Source: Acidobacteriota bacterium (GTDB taxonomy: Bacteria > Acidobacteriota > UBA4820 > DSQY01). From it: a DNA stretch of 46,065 nucleotides. Each line of letters starts with the position of its first letter. The first letter of the stretch is position 1. The translations under genes and the position numbers were made by a program. Of the stretch, positions 1 to 7,660 are shown in pieces. A model generated the notes under the pieces. That model had not been told where the DNA came from, ran no database searches, and saw only the letters and a list, made by a program, of their open reading frames with translations. Where the stretch lies: contig JBFMHB010000018.1 in NCBI GenBank assembly GCA_040752915.1, forward strand, positions 1-46,065. The letters are read 5' to 3'.

Positions 1-629
1 AGGCTCCGGGCCGCCGCCGCGGGCAGCACCAGGAGGGCGAAGGAGAGCAGGACCCCGAGGAGCCGGATGGAAACCGACAGCATGAGGCCCAGGCCTCCGA
101 AGAAGGCCGCCTCCACGAGCGCCACCCGGTACCCCAGGACCTCCGAGGTCTCCGGGTCGAAGGCCGTGGCGAGGAACCATCTGTGGCCGAGGAGAGCCAC
201 GGCCCCCACCGCCGCCCCCACGACCAGAAGGACCCATACGTCGGACCGGACGACGCCCAGAAGCGATCCGAAAAGGAGCGTGGCTTCGTCCATCCCGCCG
301 TGGGCGCTCCGGCTCAACAGGATCACGGTGACCCCGCCCAGGACCACGTACAGGACGCCGAGGACGGCGTCTCCCGGCAGGAAACCCCTCTCGCCCCGGC
401 CTCGGGCCAGGGCGGCGATGACGAGGGACGTGGCCAGGAAGGCCGTCGCCCGGGGATCCGCGTGGAGGAAGGAGGCGGCCGCGGCTCCGGCCATGGCCGC
501 CTGGGCGAGGGTCACGCTGACGAAAACCATGCGCCGTTCGAGGAGGAAGACACCGTAATATGCCAGGGGAAGGGCCGCCACGAGCACGCCGGCCAGGGGC
601 CACTTCAGGAGGAAGAGGGTCTCAAACAC
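1..629 (-). CDS. Zinc/manganese ABC transporter permease (partial, C-terminus off the window)
   Basis: This is the inner-membrane permease of a ZnuB/MntB-type metal importer. The visible 209 or so residues are almost all hydrophobic, with about six membrane segments. The start is GTG (VFETLFLLKWPLAG...), preceded by GGAGG-type purine runs inside the ATPase 3' end. It overlaps the ATPase stop by 8 nt, so the two are probably translationally coupled. The ABC-3 family reading rests on the general pattern (a long hydrophobic protein beginning LLKWPLAGVLVAALPLAYYGVFLLERRM in pieces) and on its place after a cluster A-I binding protein and an ATPase. The gene continues past base 1, so the C-terminus is unseen. 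Metal choice (Zn or Mn) cannot be read from this protein alone. Confidence 0.85.
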   Translation of the reverse strand, partial: MFETLFLLKWPLAGVLVAALPLAYYGVFLLERRMVFVSVTLAQAAMAGAAAASFLHADPRATAFLATSLVIAALARGRGERGFLPGDAVLGVLYVVLGGVTVILLSRSAHGGMDEATLLFGSLLGVVRSDVWVLLVVGAAVGAVALLGHRWFLATAFDPETSEVLGYRVALVEAAFFGGLGLMLSVSIRLLGVLLSFALLVLPAAAARS

Positions 630-1374
630 GGTCCACCTCCCCCTCCTCGCAGGTCCAGGCCAGGGAGGGGCCCGACGGACCTTGAACGAGGGCCAGGCCG
701 CCTCCGTAGGCGGCCTTCAATCGGTCATCCGAGAAGACCTCCTCCATGGAGCCGGCCAGGCACAGGCCCTCCCGCGCGTCGAGCCAGAGGATCCGGTTCA
801 CTTCGGGTCCGATCTCCCCGAGGTGGTGGGTGACGAGGAGGATCGCCGTGCCCTCCCGGTTCAGGTCCCTCAGCAGGTGCATGAGGGCGTGGCGGGTCAG
901 GAGGTCCACGTTGTTCCCCGGCTCGTCGAGAACGAGAACGTCGGGGCGCCGGTGCAGCGCCCGCGCCACCATCACGCGCTGGCGCTGGCCTCCGGAGAGG
1001 GAGGCGAAGGGGGCCTCGGCCAGGCCCTCCAGCCCCAGGCGGGCCAAGGCCTCCTCCGCCTGAGAGAGGCCGCGAAGGTCCAGGGCGCCCAGATCCACAA
1101 CCTGCCGCACCGAGAGGGGCAGGCTGTCCCCCAGAGTCGAGAGCTGGGGCACGTATCCCACGCGCAGGCCGGGCTTTCTGTCCAGCCGTCCGGCGAGGGG
1201 CTTCAGGACCCCCAGGACGGTCTTGATGAGGGTCGTTTTGCCGGCCCCGTTCGGGCCGAAGATGCCCCAGTAGTCCCCGGCGCACACCCGGGCGTCGATC
1301 CCCGACAGGAGGGGCCGCCCGAAGCCGACGGCGACGCCTTCCAGGGTGATGAGGTTCTCACCCCCGGGCCGCAT
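622..1374 (-). CDS. znuC: Zinc/manganese ABC transporter ATP-binding protein
   Basis: This 250-residue ATPase powers metal uptake through the neighbouring permease. Walker A is GPNGAGKTT (about residues 40-48), the ABC signature is LSGGQRQRV (about 128-136), and Walker B plus the catalytic glutamate is VLVLDEP. The switch histidine follows in LLVTHHLG. The ZnuC/MntB family fits the length and the gene order substrate-binding protein - ATPase - permease. It overlaps the binding-protein gene by 17 nt and the permease by 8 nt, so the three form one operon. The symbol is given by family; a manganese transporter is the main alternative. Confidence 0.9.
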   Translation of the reverse strand: MRPGGENLITLEGVAVGFGRPLLSGIDARVCAGDYWGIFGPNGAGKTTLIKTVLGVLKPLAGRLDRKPGLRVGYVPQLSTLGDSLPLSVRQVVDLGALDLRGLSQAEEALARLGLEGLAEAPFASLSGGQRQRVMVARALHRRPDVLVLDEPGNNVDLLTRHALMHLLRDLNREGTAILLVTHHLGEIGPEVNRILWLDAREGLCLAGSMEEVFSDDRLKAAYGGGLALVQGPSGPSLAWTCEEGEVDRV

Positions 1375-2263
1375 CCGCCAGCCTCGACGCGAGCGTGCGC
1401 ATCATCTCCCCGTACGTGGCGGCGCCCTCCTGCCCCCCCGTGTAGGCCGGGACGAGGACGAGGCGCGCGCCCGTGTCCTGGGCCACCCTCCTCGCCACCT
1501 TCAGGTCCATATAAGGCTCGGCGACGACGACCCGGACGGCCCTCTCCCGCATGGTTCTCTCCAGTTCGAGGAGGCTGGCCGGTCCCGGCTTGATGCCCGG
1601 CTTGGGCTCCACGTACCCCGCCACGGGGATCTCGTAGCGGAAAAAGAAATAGTTGAGCGTGGAGTGGTAGGTCACGACGGGAGACCCGCGAAGGGGGGCG
1701 AGCAGACGACCGAGTTCGGCGTCCAGGTCCAGGAATTCGCGGGCCGCCGCCTCTCCCCTCCTCCGGTGGCCTTCGGCTCCCGCTGGATCGATGCGCCCGA
1801 AGGCCTCGGCCATCCCTCGCGCCAGGGCGGCCATGTTGCGGGGATCGAGGTGGTAGTGCGGGTTTCCGAAGGGGTGAACGTCCCCCATGGAGCGGTCGGC
1901 GCCCGCGCGGGGGACCTCGATGGGCGTGACGAATCGGGAGAGATCCACATGGCCCGGGGCGCCCGGCTGAATCTTCTTGTTGCCCGACTGTTGAAGCAGG
2001 GCCGGAAGGAAGCCGACCTCCAGGTCCAGGCCGTTCAGGAGGAGTGCGTCGGCCCTGTGAAGGGCCACGAGGTAGCTGGGTTTGGCTTCCACGTAGTGGG
2101 GATCCTGGCGTCCGTCGGCGAGGGCCGAGACCTCCGCCCGGTCGCCTCCCACGGCCCGGGCCAACTGTGCGTACACGTCGTAGGTGGCCACCACCCGGAA
2201 GCGGTCCCCGCCGTTCGCCGCGATCCCCGCCAGGAGAAGAAGGGCGGTCAAGGTCGTCTTCAT
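1358..2263 (-). CDS. znuA: Metal ABC transporter substrate-binding protein (ZnuA/TroA, cluster A-I)
   Basis: A periplasmic 301-residue metal-binding lipoprotein-like or soluble SBP. The first 18 residues or so are hydrophobic after MKTT, as in a signal peptide, with no clear lipobox Cys. Family landmarks in order are QDPHYVEAKPS (first metal His), GDVHPFGNPHYHLDPRN (second His region, as in ZnuA/TroA), TYHSTLNYFF (third His) and VVVAEPYMD. No long His-rich loop is present, unlike many zinc-specific ZnuA proteins, so Zn versus Mn stays open. The ATG has AAAGGA at proper spacing. It sits 34 nt downstream of the porin gene and overlaps the ATPase gene by 17 nt. Confidence 0.9.
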   Translation of the reverse strand: MKTTLTALLLLAGIAANGGDRFRVVATYDVYAQLARAVGGDRAEVSALADGRQDPHYVEAKPSYLVALHRADALLLNGLDLEVGFLPALLQQSGNKKIQPGAPGHVDLSRFVTPIEVPRAGADRSMGDVHPFGNPHYHLDPRNMAALARGMAEAFGRIDPAGAEGHRRRGEAAAREFLDLDAELGRLLAPLRGSPVVTYHSTLNYFFFRYEIPVAGYVEPKPGIKPGPASLLELERTMRERAVRVVVAEPYMDLKVARRVAQDTGARLVLVPAYTGGQEGAATYGEMMRTLASRLADAARG

Positions 2264-2297
2264 GTTCGTCCTTTCTCGAACGAGCCGGGGGACCGGC

Positions 2298-3620
2298 TCA
2301 ATACGGGTGCGCGCCGTGGGGGCCGAGGGAGAACCCGTACTCCACGACGAGCGCGTTCTTCGGGCCGAGCACGGCGTAATCCACGCGCTGGAATTGGACC
2401 CTCAGTTTCTGGTACTCGCTGGGATACCAGGTGAGCACGAGGGCTCCGCCCTGATCCCTGCGGCCGGGCCCCGGATACCGGACCCAGTCGGCCCGGACGC
2501 CCACCGACCAGCCGCGGGCCACCTGCCAGTCCACGTAGGAAAAGAGGCCTTCGGTGCGCTCCGTCCAACGCATCGGGGAGGAGGAAACGCCGGTGCCCGG
2601 CGCGGGGCCGTGGACCCGGTAGTCCCTCCGCATGTACTCGGTGCGCCACAGAAAGGTCCGGTAGCGGTCCGAGAGCGGCCGCCGGCGGTAGGTCAGGGAC
2701 AGGTTGCCCAAACGCGTGGCCCCGCCCGTCGCGTTCCGTCCCCCCAAGCCCGTGAGGAGCGCCTCCACGCTGGACCCTTCCGACAGGTCCAAAAAGTGGC
2801 GCCACGCCAGGAGGTAGGCGAGGTCCGACCGCCGACCGCCGAAGAGATCCTCGGACCGCCCGCCGAGCGCTTCGACGGTGACATCGCTCAGCCAGGGAGT
2901 GGGCAGGATCTTTGTCGCGCCGATCCCCACGTCGCTCAGGCCGTGGCCCTCCCCTCCCAGGACCGCGTTCAGCGCCAGGGGTCGGTCGGCCTGGCGCCAC
3001 GTGTGGGTGTGCTGCCCGTTCTCTTTGCCGAAACCCGCGTAGAAGCGCCCCGCCTTCAGCGTCCAACCTCCCGGAAGTCCAGGAAAGACGGCGTACGCCT
3101 CCTCCACTTCGGCGGTGTAGCCCTCCGAATGGGCGCGCTCCTCTTCCGCTCGGCCCCCTGCCCCCGCGAAGCGGTCCGCGAGCGCGTCGCCGTGTCCGTG
3201 CCTGTGCAGGGCCACGGACGCAAAGGCCTGGGCATAGGGGTCCACGCTGGCGGAGAAGGACAGCTCCAGCTCCCTCAGCGAGGCGGCGTCGGTGGCCCTC
3301 CAGCGCGGGTCGTTGCCGGCCGAGAAGGCGAAGTCTGGGATCACGGAAAGGGCAGGGTTGAGCAGGTTGGCCGCGGGGCGCGAGGCGGGGGCGGACGGCA
3401 GGCCGTGGGCCTCGTGCCCGGACGTAGCGGCCTGCCTCAGGGCGGCCACCTCCCTCCTCAGTTCTGCGATCTGGGCTTCGTACCGCGCCGCCAGGTCGGC
3501 CATGCGGCCTTCGAGGACGGCCAGTTTCTTCTCGATTTCCTCCGGTCCCGTCTGCGCCCTGGAGGCCGTCGGAACGGCCAGGGACATGCAGAGGGCCGAG
3601 AGGAGAAGGATCTTCCTCAT
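2298..3620 (-). CDS. Outer-membrane porin-like protein linked to the metal importer
   Basis: A 440-residue exported protein. Residues 1-22 are a signal peptide ending around SRAQ. Residues 26-65 form a heptad-like coiled coil (EEIEKKLAVLEGRM...), as in porins that trimerise through an N-terminal coiled coil. The rest shows alternating aromatic/polar strands (LSLTYRRRPL, GWSVGVRADWVRYPG, LRVQFQRVDYAV) and ends with an aromatic residue, typical of a beta-barrel. A His cluster (LHRHGHGDA, plus HTHTW) could face metal. There is no TonB box or plug domain, so it looks like a passive or selective porin, not a ZnuD-type receptor. It lies between a small exported protein and the SBP of the ABC importer. 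A role in letting metal cross the outer membrane is inferred from position. Confidence 0.65.
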   Translation of the reverse strand: MRKILLLSALCMSLAVPTASRAQTGPEEIEKKLAVLEGRMADLAARYEAQIAELRREVAALRQAATSGHEAHGLPSAPASRPAANLLNPALSVIPDFAFSAGNDPRWRATDAASLRELELSFSASVDPYAQAFASVALHRHGHGDALADRFAGAGGRAEEERAHSEGYTAEVEEAYAVFPGLPGGWTLKAGRFYAGFGKENGQHTHTWRQADRPLALNAVLGGEGHGLSDVGIGATKILPTPWLSDVTVEALGGRSEDLFGGRRSDLAYLLAWRHFLDLSEGSSVEALLTGLGGRNATGGATRLGNLSLTYRRRPLSDRYRTFLWRTEYMRRDYRVHGPAPGTGVSSSPMRWTERTEGLFSYVDWQVARGWSVGVRADWVRYPGPGRRDQGGALVLTWYPSEYQKLRVQFQRVDYAVLGPKNALVVEYGFSLGPHGAHPY

Positions 3621-3688
3621 GAGCGAGCCTCCCGAAAACGAAGCGAGTCAAGAATTCGAAGGCGGTGGAGCCCGATCCGGAAAGGGGA

Positions 3689-3964
3689 TCAGGCGGGAGG
3701 CGCTCGGCCCTTGGGCGTCTCCCTCCCGCAGGAGGCCGGGCGCGATCGCTCGGTGGCCGGGGGCGGAGAGGCCGGCGCGTCCGGAGAGCCCAGGGAGGGC
3801 GGCTCCCCGGGCCGGTCCAGGCCCGCGCCGACGCTCGCGCAGACGGGGCAGGGGCGGTCCGCACGGCGGAGCCCTTCGCCGCCCGCCGGAGCGTGAAGGT
3901 GCACGAGCAGGCCAAAAAGGCCCGCCGCCAGCAGGATCACGAAGGTATTTTTCAGGATCCTCAT
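3689..3964 (-). CDS. Small exported protein with a CPVC motif, function unknown
   Basis: A 91-residue protein if it starts at the ATG at 3964 (MRILKNTFVILL...), which has GAGGG 8 nt upstream; a GTG three codons earlier is the alternative. The first 20 residues or so are a signal peptide or anchor. The sequence then has HLHAP, a CPVC motif around residue 40, and a long Pro/Ser/Ala-rich tail. I do not recognise a family. The CxxC pair and early histidines suggest a metal or redox role. Position directly upstream of the porin and zinc-importer genes supports metal handling in the envelope, but this is inference. Its low-complexity tail leaves some doubt that it is a gene. Confidence 0.45.
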   Translation of the reverse strand: MRILKNTFVILLAAGLFGLLVHLHAPAGGEGLRRADRPCPVCASVGAGLDRPGEPPSLGSPDAPASPPPATERSRPASCGRETPKGRAPPA

Positions 3965-4024
3965 GGCCCGCACCCTCAGGCTACTCTAACACGCGCGACC
4001 TTGAGCCATTTCCCGACCTTCTCC

Positions 4025-4852
4025 TCAATCGGGGAGAGCCTCGTATTTCCGCCGCCGTCGCCGGTAGGCCGCCGCCACTGCGGCGAAGAAGAGGAGGAGC
4101 ACCCCCGTCCACAGGAGGCCGGGCGAAGAAAGGACCACCACCCACTCCCCCCACCAGGGGAGGTTCTTGGCCCACGCTCGGAAGGCGGCGTCGGGCGGCA
4201 TCCCGAAGGTCACGGCGAAGGCGGCGTCCACCGACCCCATCCGTCGCGCCTCGTCCAGGAAAAGCCGCAAGGACGCGTCGTCCTTGAAGAGGTCCCGCAC
4301 GAAGCCCTTGGCCAGCGCGTAAGAGCGCCGCACGGCGCCCTCGCCCTGGGCGAAGTCCTCCTCCATCTGGGCGATCCGCCAGCGGCCCCGGGCCACGTCC
4401 CTCAGGGCGAGCGCCGCGTTCCATTCGTCCCGAAGGTCCCACTCCCCCGAGGCCCGCATGGCCAGGCCCTCGTCGAACCAACGGGGGGGGCGCTTGCCCA
4501 GGGCCCGGTAGAGGGCCACGTGGGAGACCTCGTGGACGAGGGTCTGACGACCGTCGCCGAAGGGGTAGCGACCGCAGCGGGAGAGGATGACGACGATCCT
4601 CCCCTCCTCCTCCACCGCCGCGCCCGCCGCGAAGGACGGAAGACCGGCCCATTCGGCAGGCAGTTCGCCCGGCACGGCGGCCACCGTCACCCGGATGGGG
4701 GCTCCCCTCAGGGCCGGGGGCACCCCGTAAAGGCCCTCCAGGCGGGCCCGCGCTTCCAGGAAGACGCGCTCGTACTCACGGGGATCGGGCTGGCCGAGAA
4801 CCGCCATCGAAAACAGGACGGCCGCCGCCGCCCGGACCGCCCTCTTGCTCAC
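4025..4852 (-). CDS. MA-family (gluzincin) metallopeptidase with C-terminal membrane anchor
   Basis: A predicted exported zinc peptidase of 275 residues. After a short signal-like N-terminus (VSKRAVRAAAAVLFSMAVLG) the core carries HEVSH followed about 18 residues later by WFDEGLAMRASG. That is the HExxH...E layout of peptidase MA-type gluzincins. Near the C-terminus is one membrane segment (GLLWTGVLLLFFAAVAAAY) followed by a basic tail YRRRRRK, so the catalytic domain should face the periplasm. I chose the GTG at 4852 because it forms a GTGA overlap with the RDD gene stop at 4849; an upstream ATG at 4960 lies deep inside that gene. Substrate is unknown. Confidence 0.75.
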   Translation of the reverse strand: MSKRAVRAAAAVLFSMAVLGQPDPREYERVFLEARARLEGLYGVPPALRGAPIRVTVAAVPGELPAEWAGLPSFAAGAAVEEEGRIVVILSRCGRYPFGDGRQTLVHEVSHVALYRALGKRPPRWFDEGLAMRASGEWDLRDEWNAALALRDVARGRWRIAQMEEDFAQGEGAVRRSYALAKGFVRDLFKDDASLRLFLDEARRMGSVDAAFAVTFGMPPDAAFRAWAKNLPWWGEWVVVLSSPGLLWTGVLLLFFAAVAAAYRRRRRKYEALPD

Positions 4853-5673
4853 CGGGCCCTCCCGCGGGTCATGGCGGGCATCGATTTCTTCCGCTCTTCC
4901 CGCAAGACGACGGTATGGGCCACACGGTCGTGGGGCATGCGGCGGTTGGGGTCCCGCCATAGGGACAGCAGGGCAAGGCCCAGCGTGCCGGCGATCTCAA
5001 GGTATCCCGCGAAGCGCTCGAAGCTCTCCAAAAGGGAGAGCCGTTCGCCGCCGAGGTGGGCCACCCGGATGCCCGCCATCCGCTTTCCGAGGGTTCGCCC
5101 CCATCGGGCCGTGAGCACCGTGAAGTAGAGGGCCGCCACGCCGAAGAGCGAGATCCAGCGGAGGGGGCCGGGAATGGCCTTCTCCACCCTGAAGACGACC
5201 GTCCCCTCCTGGCGTTTCAGTTCCTCGTGCTCCCCGATGGCCAGCGCGATGAGGAGGTGCCAGTCCAGAAGGGCCTGGGCCGCCTCGTCGAGGTCCCCGC
5301 GCTCCACCGCGTCGGCGGCGCGGGGCGGAACCCCTGGAGATTCCAGGCGCACCAGAAGAGGAGCCAGGTCTCTCCACGCCCGCCGGACCGTTTCCGGTTC
5401 CTCCCTGACGTCGGCGCGCTGGAGGGCCCAGAGGGCCTTCACGGCGGCGGGATCGGTGATCCGGAGGGAGACGTACGCCGCCGCGACGGCGACGGCCAGG
5501 GTGGGCAACAGGAGGATCAGACCGTCCAGGAAGAGGGCCAGGAACCGCCGTCCGGGGGAGGCGAGGGGCTTTCCCACGAGGGCCTGAGCCACGTGGAGGA
5601 CGTCCGCAGTCAGGCGGCGGGGCTCCCTGGGCTTTCCGGCGCGGGGAGCCGGGGCTTTGGGCCCGGCGGTCAT
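4849..5673 (-). CDS. RDD family membrane protein
   Basis: A 274-residue inner-membrane protein. The RDD domain starts near residue 38 (SPGRRFLALFLDGLILLLPTLAVAVAAAYV) with the Arg and Asp that name the family. A soluble insertion of about 100 charged residues follows. The domain then resumes at LRWISLFGVAALYFTVLTARWGRTLGKRMAGIRV, and ends with RDPNRRMPHDRVAHTVV, the usual last conserved stretch. RDD proteins are membrane proteins of mostly unknown transport or stress role. The insertion between the first two helices is longer than in compact members. It lies 4 nt after the thioesterase stop and shares a 4-nt stop/start overlap with the metallopeptidase gene. Confidence 0.85.
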   Translation of the reverse strand: MTAGPKAPAPRAGKPREPRRLTADVLHVAQALVGKPLASPGRRFLALFLDGLILLLPTLAVAVAAAYVSLRITDPAAVKALWALQRADVREEPETVRRAWRDLAPLLVRLESPGVPPRAADAVERGDLDEAAQALLDWHLLIALAIGEHEELKRQEGTVVFRVEKAIPGPLRWISLFGVAALYFTVLTARWGRTLGKRMAGIRVAHLGGERLSLLESFERFAGYLEIAGTLGLALLSLWRDPNRRMPHDRVAHTVVLREERKKSMPAMTRGRAR

Positions 5674-5677
5674 CGGA

Positions 5678-6061
5678 TCACGGCGTGAGAACCGGCGTGG
5701 GCCGGCCCTGCGCGTCCAGCGCCACCATGTGAAACAGCCCGGAGGTGCACAGGTGGCGCGCGCCCGTCGCCGCCTCCTCCCGGGACATCTTCACCTCAAC
5801 GACCATGGAGGTCCGGCCCACGGTGAGAACCTGCGCCTCCACCACGGCGATGTCCCCCCACTTGACCGGGACCTTGAAATCGAGGCGCTCGATGGAGGCC
5901 GTCACGCAGGTCTTGCCGGATAGGCGGATGGCCGCAAGCCCCGCCGCGATGTCCATCCACTGGACCGCCCGGCCGCCGAAGAGCGCCCCGAGGGGGTTCG
6001 TGTCGATGGGCAACACGAGGTGGCTGGCCGACGCCCTTCCCTTGCTCAGGTCCAGTTCCAT
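5678..6061 (-). CDS. Hotdog-fold acyl-CoA thioesterase
   Basis: A 127-residue single-hotdog protein of the YciA/acyl-CoA hydrolase type, expected to cleave acyl-CoA thioesters in the cytoplasm. The region LPIDTNPLGALFGGRAVQWMD matches the family signature in which the Asn and Asp residues build the active site (N22, G26, D37 or nearby). The following strands (SIERLDFKVPVKWGDIAVVEAQV, TSMVVEVKM) fit the hotdog sheet. The ATG is preceded by GGGAGG at 5 nt spacing. It lies 27 nt after ychF and 4 nt before the RDD gene, so probably in the same transcript. Substrate chain length cannot be judged. Confidence 0.85.
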   Translation of the reverse strand: MELDLSKGRASASHLVLPIDTNPLGALFGGRAVQWMDIAAGLAAIRLSGKTCVTASIERLDFKVPVKWGDIAVVEAQVLTVGRTSMVVEVKMSREEAATGARHLCTSGLFHMVALDAQGRPTPVLTP

Positions 6062-6088
6062 GGTGGCCTCCCGATCGGAACCGCCCCC

Positions 6089-7186
6089 TCACACATTGAA
6101 GCGGAAGAGGCACACGTCGCCTTCCCGCATGACATAGTCCCGCCCCTCGGACCGGTAGAGCCCCCGCTCCTTGACCTTCTTCTCGTCCCGGGAGCAGGCC
6201 ACCCAGTCCTCGTAGGAGTAGACCTCGAGGCGGATGAAGCCCCGCTCCAGATCCGAATGGATCTTGCCCGCGGCCTGGGGCGCCCGGGTGCCGCGCGCGA
6301 TGGTCCAGGCGCGGGTCTCCTTTTCGCCGGCCGTGAGGAAGGTCATGAGGTCCAGGGAGGAGAAGGCGGCGTGGATCAGCTTGGAGAGACCCGATTCGCT
6401 CAGGCCGTAGGCCGCCATGAATTCCTGCCGGTCGGCCTCGGGCAGGAGGGCCATTTCGGCCTCCACCTTTCCGCAGATTCTCAGGCAAGCGCGGCCTTCG
6501 CGCGCCGCCAGGGCCTCCAGGGCGGAAGCGTGAGGGTGGCCCGGATCGAGGCCGGCTTCGTCCACGTTGGCCACGTAAATGACGGGCTTGACGGTGAGGA
6601 GGAACAGGTCGGACAGGAGGGGCGCCTCTTCGGGGCGGACCTCCGCCTGGGCGGCGAAGCGTCCCTCCTCCAGGACCGCCTTGAGTCGTTCCAGGACTTC
6701 CATGAGTTTCCGGGCGGGCGCGTCCCCCGAACGGGCCAGCTTGATCGTCCGCTCCATCCGCCGCTCCACGGCCGACAGATCGGCGAGGGCCAACTCGAGG
6801 TTCACCGTCTCGGCGTCACGGACGGGATCCACGGAGCCCTCTTCGTGGGGAACGTTCGGGTCGTCGAAGCACCGCACCACGTGGACGACGGCGTCCACTT
6901 CCCGGATGTGGGCCAGGAACTGGTTTCCGAGCCCTCCGCCTCGAGACGAGCCCCGGACCAGGCCGGCCACGTCCACGAACTGGAGGGTCGTAGGGGTGAT
7001 CTTCTTCGACTTGAAGACCCGCCCGAGATCCGCCAGCCGCGGGTCAGGCACCTGGGCCTGGCCGATGTTCGGATCCGACGAGGCGCCCGTAAAGCCGCCC
7101 ACCTCCGCGCTCGACGCGGTGAGGGCGTTGAAAATGGTCGTCTTGCCCGCCTTGGCCGACCCCACGATGCCGCACGACAACGCCAT
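6089..7186 (-). CDS. ychF: YchF/Obg-like ATPase (redox-regulated ribosome-associated ATPase)
   Basis: A 365-residue member of the YchF/OLA1 subfamily of Obg-type P-loop NTPases. The G1 loop is GSAKAGKTT near residue 9. G3 appears as DVAGLVRGSSRGGGLGNQFLAHIREVD. The base-recognition motif is NVDE where GTPases have NKxD, the change that gives this family ATP preference. The C-terminal TGS-like domain ends in GDYVMREGDVCLFRFNV-type sequence, very close to the family end. The usual G1 is GLPNVGKST; here SAKAGKTT differs in several positions but keeps the GK[ST] core. It has GGAGGG just before the ATG and heads the long minus-strand run. Confidence 0.95.
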   Translation of the reverse strand: MALSCGIVGSAKAGKTTIFNALTASSAEVGGFTGASSDPNIGQAQVPDPRLADLGRVFKSKKITPTTLQFVDVAGLVRGSSRGGGLGNQFLAHIREVDAVVHVVRCFDDPNVPHEEGSVDPVRDAETVNLELALADLSAVERRMERTIKLARSGDAPARKLMEVLERLKAVLEEGRFAAQAEVRPEEAPLLSDLFLLTVKPVIYVANVDEAGLDPGHPHASALEALAAREGRACLRICGKVEAEMALLPEADRQEFMAAYGLSESGLSKLIHAAFSSLDLMTFLTAGEKETRAWTIARGTRAPQAAGKIHSDLERGFIRLEVYSYEDWVACSRDEKKVKERGLYRSEGRDYVMREGDVCLFRFNV

Positions 7187-7342
7187 GCTTCCCTCCGGCC
7201 CGCGCCACCGGAACCCGCCGGGGACGCGGCCATCCTAGCACAGGCGCCGCGGATTGCGCTCCCATCCTGGAAGCATCCTTGACAGGGGACGCGCTTCTGT
7301 CCTCTCCGCGTCGACACTTCGGGCACGCTCCGCGCAGGGCCC

Positions 7343-7371
7343 TTGACAAGCAGGCGGGGGGCTCCCATGTT
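7343..7371 (+). promoter_or_regulatory. Candidate sigma70 promoter for the ferredoxin gene
   Basis: A perfect -35 hexamer TTGACA (7343-7348) is followed after 17 nt by CATGTT (7366-7371), a weak -10. It lies about 20 nt before the ferredoxin ATG, so the leader would be very short. A second TTGACA at 7279-7284 has no acceptable -10 at 16-18 nt. The divergent ychF gene has a TAGGAT at fitting distance but no good -35. Confidence 0.4.
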
Positions 7372-7391
7372 GGGAGGAAACGGAGGCGAGG

Positions 7392-7571
7392 ATGTACACG
7401 GTGAAGGTGGATTACAACGAGTGCGAGGACAACAGGATGTGCCTGGAAGTGTGCCCCGAGGACGTTTTCGAGGTCGTGAATTCGCTCATCAAGGTCGTCC
7501 GCGAGGAGAGCTGCACGGGCTGCAACCTCTGCGTGGAGAACTGCCCACAGGGCGCCATCACCGTGGATTGA
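7392..7571 (+). CDS. Small ferredoxin with one altered cluster ligand
   Basis: A 59-residue electron carrier beginning MYTVKVDYNEC. It starts at the ATG after GGAGGCGAGG. Two ferredoxin half-motifs are visible. The second is complete, CTGCNLCVENCP (C41, C44, C47, C51). The first is CEDNRMCLEVCP (C11, C17, C21), with Asn at residue 14 where the second Cys normally stands. Known ferredoxin wiring would give one [4Fe-4S] cluster (C41, C44, C47, C21). The other site, held by C11, C17 and C51, would carry a [3Fe-4S] or a labile fourth iron. No partner enzyme adjoins it; it lies between divergent ychF and convergent rfaE2. Confidence 0.85.
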   Translation: MYTVKVDYNECEDNRMCLEVCPEDVFEVVNSLIKVVREESCTGCNLCVENCPQGAITVD

Positions 7572-7608
7572 GGAACTGGGTTCTCGGCGGCCGATCTTCC
7601 CTGGCTCC

Positions 7609-7660
7609 GCGTCTCCCGTCTCACGTCTCCCGTCCCCCCTCTCCCGTCTAACGTCTCGCG
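7609..7660. repeat. Short imperfect tandem repeat of CGTCTCMCGT type
   Basis: A pyrimidine-rich stretch between the ferredoxin stop and the rfaE2 stop repeats units such as CGTCTCCCGTCTCACGTC and CTCCCGTCTAACGTCTCG about three times, with small changes. It runs into the last codons and TAG of rfaE2. No T-run or stable hairpin makes it a clear terminator. It could be simple slippage DNA at a convergent gene junction. Confidence 0.55.

Noticed and set aside
2260-3915. Long Arg/Pro-rich minus-strand frame beside the porin frame
   Set aside because: The porin frame has a signal peptide, ribosome site and strand pattern; this frame has none.
3965-4024. Zur or Fur box before the porin/zinc importer genes
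   Set aside because: No palindrome resembling a Zur box was found in the short gap.
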